This document shows, piece after piece, positions 24,774-35,660 of a DNA stretch of 64,000 nt (position 1 is the first letter of the stretch; each line of letters begins with the position of its first letter). The stretch is from Puccinia triticina (lineage: Eukaryota; Basidiomycota; Pucciniomycetes; Pucciniales; Pucciniaceae). A program made the translations under genes and the position numbers. Below the pieces are notes generated by a model. It did no database searches and was not told the DNA's origin. It saw nothing but the letters and a program-made list of their open reading frames with translations. The DNA lies in contig NC_070564.1 of assembly GCF_026914185.1 (NCBI RefSeq), positions 7,626,001 through 7,690,000 of the forward strand, in the 5' to 3' direction.

Positions 24774-25100
24774 AGGATTAGGATTTTGTTTTTGGGAAGT
24801 GGCGTTATTGTCCAGGCCTTCAAGTCAGACTGGTTCATTTTCAGGTGAAAATAGTTGGCGGCGCTGATGCAGCGTCCATTGCTGTGGAAGTCAAGGATGA
24901 TTGTATCAGAGGGTTATTCTGATTGTAGGATAATTGTGTTTGTTCTTCAAAATGTAAAATCTTCTCAAGTCTCTTTTGTTCTTTGATCTATTTCTCTCCT
25001 CTCTGTATCTTGAGTGTTATTTAATCACTTTCTCTTGTATCTCTTTTAACTTATCTCCTCAAGCAACCATTTATTTGTTGGTATCCGGGAAAATGGACTC

Positions 25101-25800
25101 ACCAGGGGAGGATTTGATGCACTCTCCAGAGAGTGCCTGACTGTAATTTTATTTTGTTCTGGGTCTGGTTTCAGTCAGATGTGTATTAGGAAATGATTGA
25201 TAAATTATTCAGAAGTCAACGGGAAGTCTGTCATAATTTACGAGGAAGTATAACAGGACCTCATGCAATGTTGTATAGAACTGTTTCATTCCTTAAGGAT
25301 AGCTCAATTACAACCTATAATGAAATGATATTTACTGATCAATGCCCAATTATCAATCATTTATGGTGAATTTATGTTGATCAATTTCTCTATGTGCAAG
25401 GGGTTTCACACAACATAAATGTGACTAGCTGGGACTTGAATGGCTTTCTGACCAATTTTTACTTGTCATGGAGCTGTGAAAGGCCCCTCTGGTGATCTGT
25501 CACCCCAATGTACGCGCATACAAAAAGGTGACATTGTCAAAATGTAAAACAGCTCACATGCATGTGCATGGAGACATTGGAAAACAAAAATCCATAACAA
25601 CAACTTAAAATCTTGTATGTGTTAAGAATCCAGGTAGTCTAGCTGAAATCTGGTACCACAAACCTCCAAGCTTGACTTAACACATACTTTTACCCTATTT
25701 TCATCCTTTTTTGGCTCAATTATAGATGATACCTGCCTCTATTCAGGGAAATATGACAATTCAGGTGGGCCTTTCACATCATTCTAACTCGTTTTTATTT
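25101..25800 (+). repeat. Dispersed repeat family, copy A (unfilled relative to copy B)
   Basis: From CACCAGGGGAGGATTTGATG to about 25715, this matches 33031-34705 in three collinear blocks. Copy B additionally contains the MITE at 33239-33399 and about 0.9 kb at roughly 33513-34425. Copy A therefore shows the unfilled MITE site near 25306 (GGATAGCTCAATTACAAC). It contains the 18 nt hairpin GCACTCTCCAGAGAGTGC at 25119. The segment 25750-25798 also matches 59878-59935 inverted. No coding capacity is recognised. Confidence 0.7.
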
Positions 25801-26131
25801 GTTGTTGATCTGAAAGAGGCCCAGCCTGCAATTGGTAACAACATTTTACGCGCGCACATCCCAGTTTATTAAAAACAGAGATTCACCAAAACCAGGTTCA
25901 TGGTTTTGGCCTGTGTTGTATTCAAAAAATTCTCCAAATCACGCTATTGTGCCTGGAGGAATCCATTTAAAATTAAACCCCTGAACACCAAAGTGCCTTG
26001 GATTGACCCCCCAGCCAGTGCGTGAGCAACAGGCAAAAAGGGGCCGGTGAACCCCCCTTTCCATCAGGAAGTACTGACTTCAAGAGGGGCTGATAAGCAA
26101 ACCATGCCTATGCAAGCGCAGTAGGTCATGA

Positions 26132-27227
26132 TAAGCGGGATTCAAAGTAGACCCGCTGTGGTAGACGGAAAAGTGAAAAATCAAAAGTTTTTTCTCATAC
26201 ATATATTTACTTGTAATACGCCTCAAGATACCATTAAAAGGACCTCAGAAATGGATTTTATGGCCAATTTTACCCCTAGTCACCACTGGAAGCATCACCT
26301 GAACCCCACTGGATTGGAACCTACACTTCTTTGGACACTGGACACCCATCACACGTTCAACATACCCAGTCACCAGCCTGTCACAAGCCTCAAGTCAAGG
26401 ATCACAGCATTATGCTTATACACATCACAGGATACAAACATATATCTCCCCATCAGACTACAGTCATTACATATTATCAAGTACTCTTCTATTTCCATAT
26501 TATGATGTCATCACACACTGACTCTGCAGCCTCTGACTTCATTTATGCACCCCCTGCATCCACCTGTCAACTCATGCAGTCTAATGTCACTTTACGCAGC
26601 CTTCATGCGGCCCTACTGCATTCTTATGACATCATTTATGTACCCTTGACATATTATGACATCATTTGTATCTACTCCCACCAGCTAAAATCCCTCACAC
26701 TGTTGTCTAGATTAGTTGAAACCCTAACCCACAAGCCCCTCTGGGGCTCCACTTTTGTCTATATAAAGAGCTCTCTCCTCCCCAGTTGTCAGCTCCTCAG
26801 CTCAGTACTCACCAGTTATTTACATACCACCCTTCACACTTACCATCACCACCACACATCACTACATCTCATATATTTGCAAATAACTACTGAACTCACT
26901 CTCAAAAATCTTGCATACCTGTCATCGAACAACTTCATCTGGAATTAGACCAGACCTATCACTTGATTAAAACCTGCCAAGCATAGCTTGGTGGGTCTTG
27001 TTGACTGATAGCATAGAAGGGCAGAGTTTGCACCTCCATCATCCCCTTCTCCATTCAGCAAAAGGGTTTCACAACCACTTTTGATTCTTACACCGCACAT
27101 GCCACTTGCAAAGCAAGGCAAGCCGGCGTTCAACTCAAATGTTGAATGTCGGCTTGCAGTCTCCCCAAAAAACTGGGTTATGCAAAGTGACCTGCATGCA
27201 CGCGCGGGTCTACTTTGAAACCCCCTA
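26132..27227. mobile_element. 1.1 kb TIR element with TA target, no array inside
   Basis: The left end TAAGCGGGATTCAAAGTAGA and the inverted right end TCTACTTTGAAACCCCCTA bound 1096 bp. The shared TTCAAAG-AGACCCGC portion is near-perfect. The right end matches the terminal CTTTGAAACCCCCTA of the element at 20573, so they belong to one family or to families with a shared transposase. The interior is AT-rich with unremarkable short frames. A telomere-like ACCCTAACCC at 26727 is an isolated match. Confidence 0.7.
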
Positions 27228-27900
27228 TTACTGGACGATTGACTTGACAAGGGGACAAACACACAGCCTTCAGCTGCTCCTAGGTATACCCCCAAACCTC
27301 ATCGTCACCCTCCCAACAAAAACCGCTCGGTCAAATGATACATTCTCCGGGACCCTCACTACCTCAATCCAGCTGACTCCTCGCCTCCCCAACAAGCCTC
27401 CGCGCCACACCCCTGCCACGCTCCACCATTGCCAGGCCGATCCCCACCCGTTTTGGAATCAGTGCTCTCCCCTTGTCCATGCTCAGGTCGTTTTACCCTC
27501 CTCCTCTCGACACAGACCGCTCATGGCGCACAACTGACCTGGTCTAATCCCATATCCACGCCGCAGGCTTGGCCTAACAGACCCTACACATGTCACTGCG
27601 CCGACACCCTTCTCACCTTTGCCTCAGCATCAAACTACACAAAAGCATGGTCAGCCTGGCCTGGCCCGTCGTCGTGCGTCTCCCCCTGGTTCAACTCCGT
27701 ATCATTTTTAACGTCCTGGTTCGCAGGCTTACACTCGTCCACGCAATTGTCACTTTTGCCCCCGGGTTCAACCACACGAAACTTCTGCTCAGCCTGGCCC
27801 CGGCCGTTGTTGTGCCCTCATCGTCTTCTTGACCGGTACGCTCAACGCCCCTCTTGCTTCAACAACAATTACGGCGTGTTGTAAACTTTCTTATAAACAG

Positions 27901-28320
27901 CCCATTCTTTTCCTGAAGTACCCAGATTTGAGCGTGTATTTGACGCGACGAAAGCTGCCATTGACGGCGGACGAGGGGCCAATAGAGCCGCCGCAGTTGA
28001 TGCTAGATCTGATAGACCCGATTCTCGCTTGGCGGGATCCTTTGAAGCTTGTGCTTGTTGACGGCGACGGCGCGGCCGGCGACCCGGCCAGTCTCGGGGT
28101 GGCCGTCCTCGTCGCCGCGGCAGCCACGTCCAACGGTAATCCCCCTTCCTCTTTGCACCATGGAATATTCAGTGGCTGAGATCATCTCAAATCTTTAGAT
28201 ACCATGCGCTCAGAACGGTATCGGAAACTGGCCGAGGGGCAGTTGGAGTTGGTGCTGAATCAGGCGGCTCGGTCCCCTGAAGGGGCCATGACGGGAGTCT
28301 TTACTGCTCTCAATGACCAA
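27901..28320 (+). pseudogene. Possible gene fragment cut off by a repeat array
   Basis: After an acceptor-like CTTATAAACAG, a frame reads PILFLKYPDLSVYLTRRKLP then PQLMLDLIDPILAWRDPL to a donor at 28135 (CAACGGTAATC). In the matching phase, a second exon from 28199 (after CTTTAG) reads DTMRSERYRKLAEGQLELVL. It then runs into the palindromic array that starts about 28331, where it ends. Frames at 27230-27830 upstream are Pro/Ser-rich and could be earlier exons. The family is not recognised. It could be a gene truncated by arrival of the array. Confidence 0.3.
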
Positions 28321-28330
28321 GCACGTAATC

Positions 28331-28590
28331 CCTTTGATGGACGGAACAGACCCGGCCATTGAGGAGTGTTGAATCCCCCCAGGTCATTGAGAGGAGAGTA
28401 AACACTCCTCTCAATGATCAATGACCGGGTCTGCTCCAGCCACCGAGAGGGCTGCTTCTCCTCACGATGACCGGGTTCGTTCCGGTCATCGAGAGGTTTG
28501 TTTACTCTTCTCGATGACCGTGACCGTTCCGGTCATTGAGAGGAGTGCTTAATCCCCTCAATGACCGGTGAGTTGCACTTCACATGCGTG
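28331..28590. repeat. Palindromic minisatellite, TGACCGG core
   Basis: Several imperfect units combine CTCAATGACCGG or CTCGATGACCGG with inverted CCGGTCATTGAGAG. Period is irregular, about 45-60 bp. Core and hairpin layout resemble the arrays at 20.9, 29.8 and 41.6 kb. Flanking TIRs were not found. The following 28591-29056 contains no recognised gene. Confidence 0.75.
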
Positions 28591-29056
28591 CTGGCCGGTC
28601 ATCGGGGGATACTCCGCTCCGGGACCAGCCTGTGCCGGCCACAAGACAAATGGACATGGGGTATGTACTTCTGCCCCTCAAACTCTGTTTTTGAGGGGCT
28701 GTGTACCTGACCATTTGGCAGGTTGGAAATCCCCGGGGAGCGGGAGCCTGCACTCAGTTTTTTCTTTCTATTCAGGCTGACCTATAATCATGACATTGGT
28801 TTTAGTTTCAAGGGAGTTGATGGAAACGCCGGCTTTTATGTGCGGTTTTTCTCTAATGTTGTGTTGTGTTTTGTATTAGACTGCCTCTGAGAATAGCATG
28901 ACATTTTTGTAATTGATTGCTATCCTGAGGCCCTCAGGAAGTATAACACTATGGTTTAGAAACCTGGGCCCACCACTGACGGCGGCTGGGCGGCGGGGTC
29001 TCCCTTTGGGGGCAGTGAGCGAGTGGGGTGCCTGTCCGCGGGGAGCGCTGTGTGAG

Positions 29057-29408
29057 GGAAAAATAAGCAAAGTGAAAACAATGAAAACCTTCATGAGCAT
29101 GTGAATAATATGAATTGAACTCCAAGAAATCATCCCAATCACCAAACAGGTCAAATTGAGTTATGATTGAATTGTGGCCAGTGTGTCTTAGTGGTTTCAA
29201 CTGTGTTCTGATTGAGTTCCAGTTGAGTTCTGCATGACTTATTGATGATTTATGGATGAATCCATGATCAGTTTCAGAAAAGTTGTGGATGAGTTCCAGA
29301 ATTGTTCATTATTTCTTACACTAATTTCACCAAAAGAATCCAGCACAGTCCCGGAAAAAGGATATGGTATGGCACTCTCTGGAGAGTGCATCAAAATCAC
29401 CCCTGGTA
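29057..29408 (-). repeat. Dispersed repeat family, second subtype, inverted copy
   Basis: On the minus strand this runs from CCAGGGGTGATTTTGATGCA (29408 downward) through the hairpin GCACTCTCTGGAGAGTGC (29372-29389) to TTTTCACTTTGCTTAT. It matches 59455-59812 over about 350 bp. Only its head (CACCAGGGG to the hairpin) is shared with copies at 25101 and 33031. Confidence 0.7.
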
Positions 29409-29689
29409 ACTGAAATACCAAATTTGAAACCTAGAGCTGGCTTTTAACCTTTTAGACACCAAAGGGCAAATGCAAATATGACAACAAAAGATGTGTTGCA
29501 GGTCAGGTCAGCCACACTCAGTATCAGGTCTTATCTCAGTAAGTTGATTACACATACCTGACGACAAGAGATGCATTGCAGGTCAGTTCAGTCACGTTTG
29601 GTATTGGGTCCTATCTCAGTGAGGAGAGAGAGGAGCAGGTACTGGCGAGCTGAGCTAGACTAGATACAAGGGGTAGCCAAGGGTGAAAG

Positions 29690-29825
29690 CGCTGCGCTGA
29701 AAGTAGCGGCCCTGCCCGCTGTGCTACCGCTTTTTGGGTCGGGGAAAAAGCGGGGCCCCATCATTTTCAGCGGTAGCGCAGCGGGGCTGGCGCTGCACTA
29801 CCGCTTTTTGAGCTGACCGCGCAGC
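29690..29825. repeat. GC-rich inverted repeat
   Basis: Alternating AGCGCTGCGCT, GTAGCGGC, CCGCTTTTTGG and inverted AAAAAGCGGGG blocks make a foldback sequence resembling the interior of the hAT-like element at 13926. Boundaries and target duplication were not resolved. Confidence 0.5.
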
Positions 29826-30070
29826 AAAGAAGTTGTACATATACCTTCAATGACCACTCTGTACCGGGCATCCAGGGTGTTGTACATATCCCCTCAATGA
29901 CCGGTCTGTACTGGTCATCCAGAGGGTTGTATGGTCTTGATGGCCGTTCTGTGCCAGCAATCAAGGGCTTGCAGCATCCAGGGTGTTGTACATATTCCCT
30001 TGATGACCGGTCTGTACCGGTCATCCAGAGGGTTGTATGGTCTTGATGGCCGGTCTGAGCAATCAAGGGA
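29826..30070. repeat. Palindromic minisatellite, TGACCGGT core
   Basis: Units combine CTTGATGACCGGTCTG with TACCGGTCATCCAGAG, plus a linker GGGTTGTATGGTC. Four to five imperfect copies. Each copy can fold as a hairpin across TCTG. Similar to arrays at 20.9, 28.3 and 41.6 kb. Confidence 0.75.
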
Positions 30071-30255
30071 TCAGAGGGCTGACTGTGAGTTGAAAAAATA
30101 AATATATGTATATGTATGTGAGCACGTATCTTCTCTGTTACTCAAGTTCAGTAAGCTCCTAGGTTTGGTTTACTTCAAAAATTTATTTCTCTTTGAAGGA
30201 GTTATGTGGCATAACTTAGATTGTTTCTGATGACAGGCAAGAAGAAAGTCTTTGT

Positions 30256-31505
30256 CACCAGGAAAAAAAAATAGTCACTTGATGACAAGTGACATCATGC
30301 CAGCTCCAGCGGGCTACCCACCATCTACCCACCATCTACCCATCATCTACCCACCATCTATTCACCATCTAACCACTTTCAGAATTTCCACAGGAGATCC
30401 TCAGTTTTCACTGGGCACCACTGATCCCCATTTCTGGTCAGCTGATACTCAGCTTTAGATCCAAGCTTATGCTCAGCTTTGTTGCCCAGCTCATGCTCAG
30501 CTTTGTTGCCCAGATCAGAACCAGTCCTGGCCCAGCTGCGTTTCAGCTTTATTCCACTCATGGCTCATCTTAGACTCATACTAGGACTATCATAGGCCCA
30601 GCCAATGCTCAGCTTTGGACCAGTATTGGCTCAGCTGATTTTCAGCTTTGAATAAATCTTGGCCCAGCCAATGCTCAGATTCTGAGTCTGACCACTCCTG
30701 TAACAGCTTATGCTCATCTGTGGACCAGCCTTGGCTCAGCTGATGCTCAGCTGTGGACCAACCTTGGCTAAGAAAATGCTCAGCTGTGAACCAGCCTTGT
30801 CTCAGCTGATGCTCAGCTGTGGACCAGCCTTGGCTCAGCTGATGCTCAGCTGTGGACCAGCCTTGTCTCAGCTGATGCTCAGCTGTGGACCAGCCTTGGC
30901 TCAGCTGATGCTCAGCTGTGGAACAGCCTTGGCTCAGGTGATATTAATCTTTTGAATAGTCTCAAAACATCTGATACTCAGCTTTAGAACAGCCTTGGCT
31001 CAGCCAATGCTCAGCTTTGTACCAGCATTGGCTCAGCTGATGCTCAGCTTTTGAAAAGTTTTGGCCCAGCTGGTGTTAATCTTTGGAACAGTATTGTCCC
31101 AGCTGATCCTAAGCTCTGCACAAGCCTTTTCCAAGATGATGCTCAGCTTTGGACCATTGTTGGCTAAGCTGATGCTCAGATTTGGAATATTCTTGGTCCA
31201 GCTGACACTTGGATTTGTATCAGGCTTGGAATATCCAATGCTCAGCTGTGGCCCAGGCTCAGCCAATGCTCAGCTTTGACCCAGGCTCAGTCAATGCCTA
31301 CTGCTCAGGTTATGATGAGCATCAGCTAATCCTGGGAAAAAATCAGGATCAGCTGACTGTGCCACATTGAGTGCTCTGGTGCAGTCCTGCAAGCTCTACA
31401 AGTGCTGGTGGAGCAGACTTGGAGCAGCGCTGGAGTAGCTCTGGAGCAGAAACCAAAGCTGCATCATGTCACTTGCCATCAAGTGACTATTTTTTTTTCC
31501 TGGTG
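30256..31505. mobile_element. CACTA-like nonautonomous TIR element filled with a 33 bp minisatellite
   Basis: The left end CACCAGGAAAAAAAAATAGT and the inverted right end ACTATTTTTTTTTCCTGGTG give TIRs of about 45 bp with only two mismatches (next block CACTTGATGACAAGTGACAT). TGT flanks both sides (30253-30255, 31506-31508), a 3 bp duplication as made by CACTA transposases; CACCA would be a variant of the CACTA terminus. The interior, about 30440-31310, is a diverging array of a 33 bp unit (CTCAGCTGATGCTCAGCTGT plus GGACCAGCCTTGG) in one orientation. The array gives 11-residue repeat frames that I do not take as proteins. Confidence 0.75.
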
Positions 31506-33030
31506 TGTGCCAAGCAAATTTTTAAAGCATAATTCTTTGAGTGCAAGAAACTGTGATGGTTTGAAAAAGAAAACCAGCCAAGCTGAGATTCCAGGCTCTG
31601 CAGAAGGGGGTGATAGTGTGCAAGTCCCTCCTGCCAAGAGCTATTGAGGCTTGCTTCACAGGACCAGACACCCACAGCAGCAAGGGACTTGGGTTAAGTT
31701 TGCATGGACCCCAATTTGAGTCACCATGGCAATGTGGCGCCCCACCGTGGCCTTCTGGGCTGCCCCAAGGCTTTACCAAGATCCTTGAGTGACCCGGCGT
31801 TATGGATCTTTGAACGGGACTGTGCCGGTGACAGCACTGTGAGGGGAAATGTGGTTTGTGCCCTCAAAGGTGGTCCAAAGGAAACGCCGGAGTGATCCAA
31901 ATAGGTAGCTTGTGTGGGAAGTGGTTTTGAGTTTGACAAGGTTGGATTCTCGTTGGCGTTGTGGTTTGGTTGTATGAAAAGTGGAAAAGGTTCAGAGATT
32001 GTGGCTTGGTGCGCAGGTATTGAAAAGAATCATATGGATCAAATTTCTTGATAGCCCGTCGTGGATCAGACTGAATGCTACGGCCTCCTATCATCCAAGC
32101 CCGCACTGGACTTGGAATCCTGGAGACCTGTCACAGACAAATCATCATTTCCCTACATAAATACACATAACAGAGAAAAGGAAAGAAAATGAAGAAAAGA
32201 AAATCAACAAAGACCACCAAGGGAAAGGACAAACAAAGAGGCATAGTGAGAAAATAACCAACAACTAAAAAAGAAACAGCAAACTACTGAAGATGAAATG
32301 AAGACTCAAGACAAGAAGATAAGGAAGGGCAAGGCGGACTGAAAAAACCCACATGTAGCATGTGTCAGGACCAAACAAGCTGAAGAGGTGAGGTGAGGAG
32401 AAAAGATAAGGAAATCAAGAAGGGAAGAAAAAGGAAAAAAAGGAAATGGGGAAGGAGGGGAAAAACTGAGCCTTGGTGATCTGGATCCTTGAGGTGAATC
32501 TTGATGTTCTTGATGGTATTGCTTGATCCTGATACATGCACCGGTGTGGCCACCACAGCGTCCAAGGGGCCGGCCAGCAAGTGGCCCCCAGGCGCCCCAG
32601 CCGGGCTGCCATTGTGACCACCACGTAGTGATGGCGGCAAGGCCTTGTAAATTTGGATGTTCCCCTTGGCTGCATTTATGCCTTCCTTGGGACTAACATC
32701 TCATGCTTTCAACAACCATCTCAAAAGGCTCAATCCCAGCTGAGAGCCCGGGAAAACAAATAGGGAATTTTTTTCTTTTTTGGACTTGAAATATTTATTC
32801 TGCATGAAGGTAGTCATTGATCACTGCAGGCAAGCAGGTGACGTTTCTGAATGCAGTGTCACCTGCGCAGTTACTGTGGCTACAAAAACTAGGTGACATT
32901 GCGCAGGGGAGCAACAGGCTTCTGCCTGTAGTGTGATTGTATATTTACCCCAACACAGAAAGCCCTTTATCAATGCAGCTGTCAAAGAGCTCAACAGGTG
33001 TTGAGTCTAAGGTGTGGGTTCAAACCCCAC
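31506..33030. other. Intergenic sequence; hairpin module copy f
   Basis: Hairpin module copy f at 31617-31705 (GTGCAAGTCCCTCCTGCC, then AGGGACTTGGGTTAAGTT). A short minus frame near 32690-32460 (KALPPSLRGGHNGSPAGAPG) looks protein-like but has no start, domain or splice partner. No gene is called. Confidence 0.45.
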
Positions 33031-34705
33031 TCACCAGGGGAGACTTTGACGCACTCTCCAGAGAGTGCCAGAGTCTAATTTTATGTTGTTCTGGGTTGGA
33101 TGTGAGTCAGATGTGGATTAGGAAATGTTTGATAAATTCTTCCAAAGTCAATGGGGAGTGTGTCAGAAGTGATGCAGAATTGTCACAGGACCTTGTGCAA
33201 TGTTGTATAGAACCATTTTATTTTCTAAGGATAACTTAGGCCCCGTTTTGCTGCCGCGTTATACGTCATAAATGGTCAAATTTATGACGCGCGAACCCCG
33301 GGGGTTTCAAAGTTTTGGTGGCAACGGGGGGCGAACTTTGGGTTACGGCATCATAAATTACACGATCTATGACGTATAACGCGGCAGCCAAACGGGGCCT
33401 TACTTACAACCTGTAATGAAATGATAGTTATTCAATGCCCAATTATTAATCATTTATGGCAAATTTCTGTTGATAAATTGTTCTATGTGCAAGGGGCTTC
33501 ACACAATGTAAATGTGACTCACAGTGTGAGACTCCAAAAGCAGTTTGCACCTCTTATGGCTGAATTTAGAGAAGTATGTGTGGGGAAACCTCTGCCTCTC
33601 TGAAAGACAAAGAATGACAACACCCCCAGCTAGACTGGAAGCAAGAAGACAGTGGTCTAGTGTAGTTGAATACTTCTCTCACAGGTGGCTCACAATGGAC
33701 TGTGTATTGTAAAATATAAAGCTAGTAATTTATTATGTGGCAGAGAGTGTGAGGGTGGCAATTTATTTGAATCTCCTGGGGGGAAGAATCTCCTCCATTG
33801 GATGTGACTTCATTTCCTGTGCTTTCAAATGGGGGACAAAGGAAGAGAGAGCCCCTCCTTATATAGGAAAATGTGAGGCATTTGTGCTGGTGTTGATCTA
33901 TGTCCATGAGGGGTTTTGGCTGGTGTGTATTTCAAAAATGAGATATTTTTGCTGGTCTGCTGTGCAGAATACAGCTACGTACAGTGTGGCAGTGTAGACA
34001 TGAGCAAATTTAGCTGGTGATCTAGTTACAAGTGTGGCTTATACAGCCCTCTGGTTGCTATGGAGTGTTCTCAAGTGACCTGCACAGCTTTCTGTATTGC
34101 TGTGTAGTCTGCTTGAGTGACTTGTACAGACCCATGGTTACTATTCTGCTTTATTAATGTGGCTTGTGGTTGCCAGTTTACTGTAATAAGTGGCTTGTGG
34201 TTGCTACACAGCCACATCTGAGGCTGGCTGGTTGCTACGTAGCCGCATATATACACACAGATATATGTAAAAGGATAGTATGTAAGCTGTATAAATGCAG
34301 TTGTGTACAACTGTGTATGTAAACTGCAGGGTGTGTGTGTATCAAAAGAGGGTGTAATGTAACACCACATATGTAATCTAGAAATTTTTGAATTTTTCCA
34401 TCCAGAACAAAAGTGTCTACCACAGCGGGGGCTTTAATGGCTTTCTGACCAGTTTGTACTTGTAATGGAGCTGTGAAAGGCCCCTCCAGTGATCTGTCAC
34501 TCTAATGTATGAGAAGATGATATTGGAAAAGGGGAAAGCAGCTCACATGCATGTGCATGGAGACATTGGAAAACAAACAAACAAACACAAAAACAACTCA
34601 CAAGCTTATATGTGTTAAGAAGCCAGGATGTCTGGCTGAAATCTGGGACCACACATCTCCAAGCTTGACTTGACTCATATTTTCACCCTACTTTCATCCT
34701 TTTTT
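33031..34705 (+). repeat. Dispersed repeat family, copy B (filled)
   Basis: Collinear with 25101-25715 from CACCAGGGGAGACTTTGACG to CATCCTTTTTTGGC. It is interrupted by the Harbinger-type MITE at 33239-33399 and by about 0.9 kb (roughly 33513-34425) absent from copy A. The hairpin GCACTCTCCAGAGAGTGC is at 33051-33068. Just upstream, GGGTTCAAACCCCA resembles a tRNA B box but no tRNA fold was found. Confidence 0.7.
33239..33399. mobile_element. PIF/Harbinger (Tourist-like) MITE, 161 bp, TSD TTA
   Basis: The ends GGCCCCGTTTTGCTGCCGCG and CGCGGCAGCCAAACGGGGCC are near-perfect inverted repeats, continuing inward as TTATACGTCATA and TATGACGTATAA. TTA lies on both sides (33236-33238, 33400-33402), the TWA duplication typical of PIF/Harbinger. 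The related unfilled sequence at about 25306 supports insertion into a pre-existing repeat. Confidence 0.9.
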
Positions 34706-34793
34706 GGCCACCATTCTTGTTTAAGGAACTTCCTTTCTTTTCCTTTCTTCTATGTTCTTCCTCATACTTTCCTTGTTGCCTAACATCAGAGAG

Positions 34794-35310
34794 TGGAGGA
34801 CTTCCCGTCGCAATCTGGGAGCAATCTGAGAGCCTCCCAGAGTCTCAAAGCCTAAGGCTTTGTTTGGAGCCAATATAAATATAGGTGATATAATCATTGG
34901 TTAATTCAATGAAAACTACAAAATTCAACATAAAGCTCCCAAATATTTTTTCTAGGCAGCCTACAATACTGGTCTCTTCAATTATGAAGTCAGATTCAAC
35001 TGATTCAGCCATATTCAGTACTGTAGTACCATTATATTGCTTTTGACCAAAACAAAGCAATATAATGGTATTATGGTGCTGAAGATGGCTGAATCAGTTA
35101 AATCTGATTTAAAGTTGATGAGACCAGTACTGTAGGTTTCCTACAAAAAAAAATGGATTCTTTATGTTGAGTTTTGTATTTTTTATTGAATTTACAAGTG
35201 GTTATATCACCTATATTTATATTGGCTCCAAACGGGGCCTAAATTTCCCTGCGAAATTTGGCTCAGATCTGGGTCTGGAAGGGGTTCCCAGATTGACGGG
35301 AAGTCCTCCA
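34794..35310. mobile_element. Outer inverted-repeat element, split by an inner MITE
   Basis: TGGAGGACTTCCCGTC at 34794 is inverted as GACGGGAAGTCCTCCA ending 35310, and the arms continue with CAATCTGGGA and TCCCAGATTG. Without the 384 bp inner MITE and one TAA, the outer element would be only about 130 bp. Its target duplication is not clear. Confidence 0.6.
34856..35239. mobile_element. PIF/Harbinger-like palindromic MITE, 384 bp, TSD TAA
   Basis: The left arm GGCTTTGTTTGGAGCCAATA and the inverted right arm TATTGGCTCCAAACGGGGCC start a palindrome that covers nearly the whole element. The centre is at about 35047, where TATATTGCTTTTGACC meets AAACAAAGCAATATA. TAA flanks both ends (34853-34855, 35240-35242). 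The ends resemble those of the 161 bp MITE at 33239, so the same transposase type is likely. Confidence 0.85.
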
Positions 35311-35660
35311 GTATGTATGTATTAACATGTTTTAATAAGAGAAATTAAATGCTCTATATATATATGTATGGTACAAATGACTAGCTCGTCCATTCCTTTA
35401 GTCCGCTCGACCGTTCGTGACTTGAGTTGGCCGGGGACATCACAGTCGGCCCATGGAAAGAACACGATCCATCAACTTGTAGTGATGATGGACCGGCTTG
35501 ATAACGTTTGCTCAATAAAATCGTCTGATCTTTGACAATCAAAAGGCTGTCCTGTCTAGCCTGACTGTTTTTTTTTTTTTGGCATGCTGGTTAAATTCTC
35601 ATTGATCTTTTATCCCAGTCAAGTGGGATTAGGCCTTGATGTCGATAAGCGTCCGCTTGC

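Noticed and set aside
26720..26740. Telomere-like AACCCTAACCC
   Set aside because: A single isolated match inside a TIR element, no array.
30710..31266. Frames with LMLSCGPALAQ repeats on plus and minus strands
   Set aside because: Products of the 33 bp minisatellite within the 30256-31505 element; no start context or domain.
33000..33045. tRNA gene suggested by GGGTTCAAACCCCA
   Set aside because: Only a B-box-like T arm is visible; acceptor and anticodon arms cannot be folded around it. A tRNA-derived SINE head remains possible but unproven.
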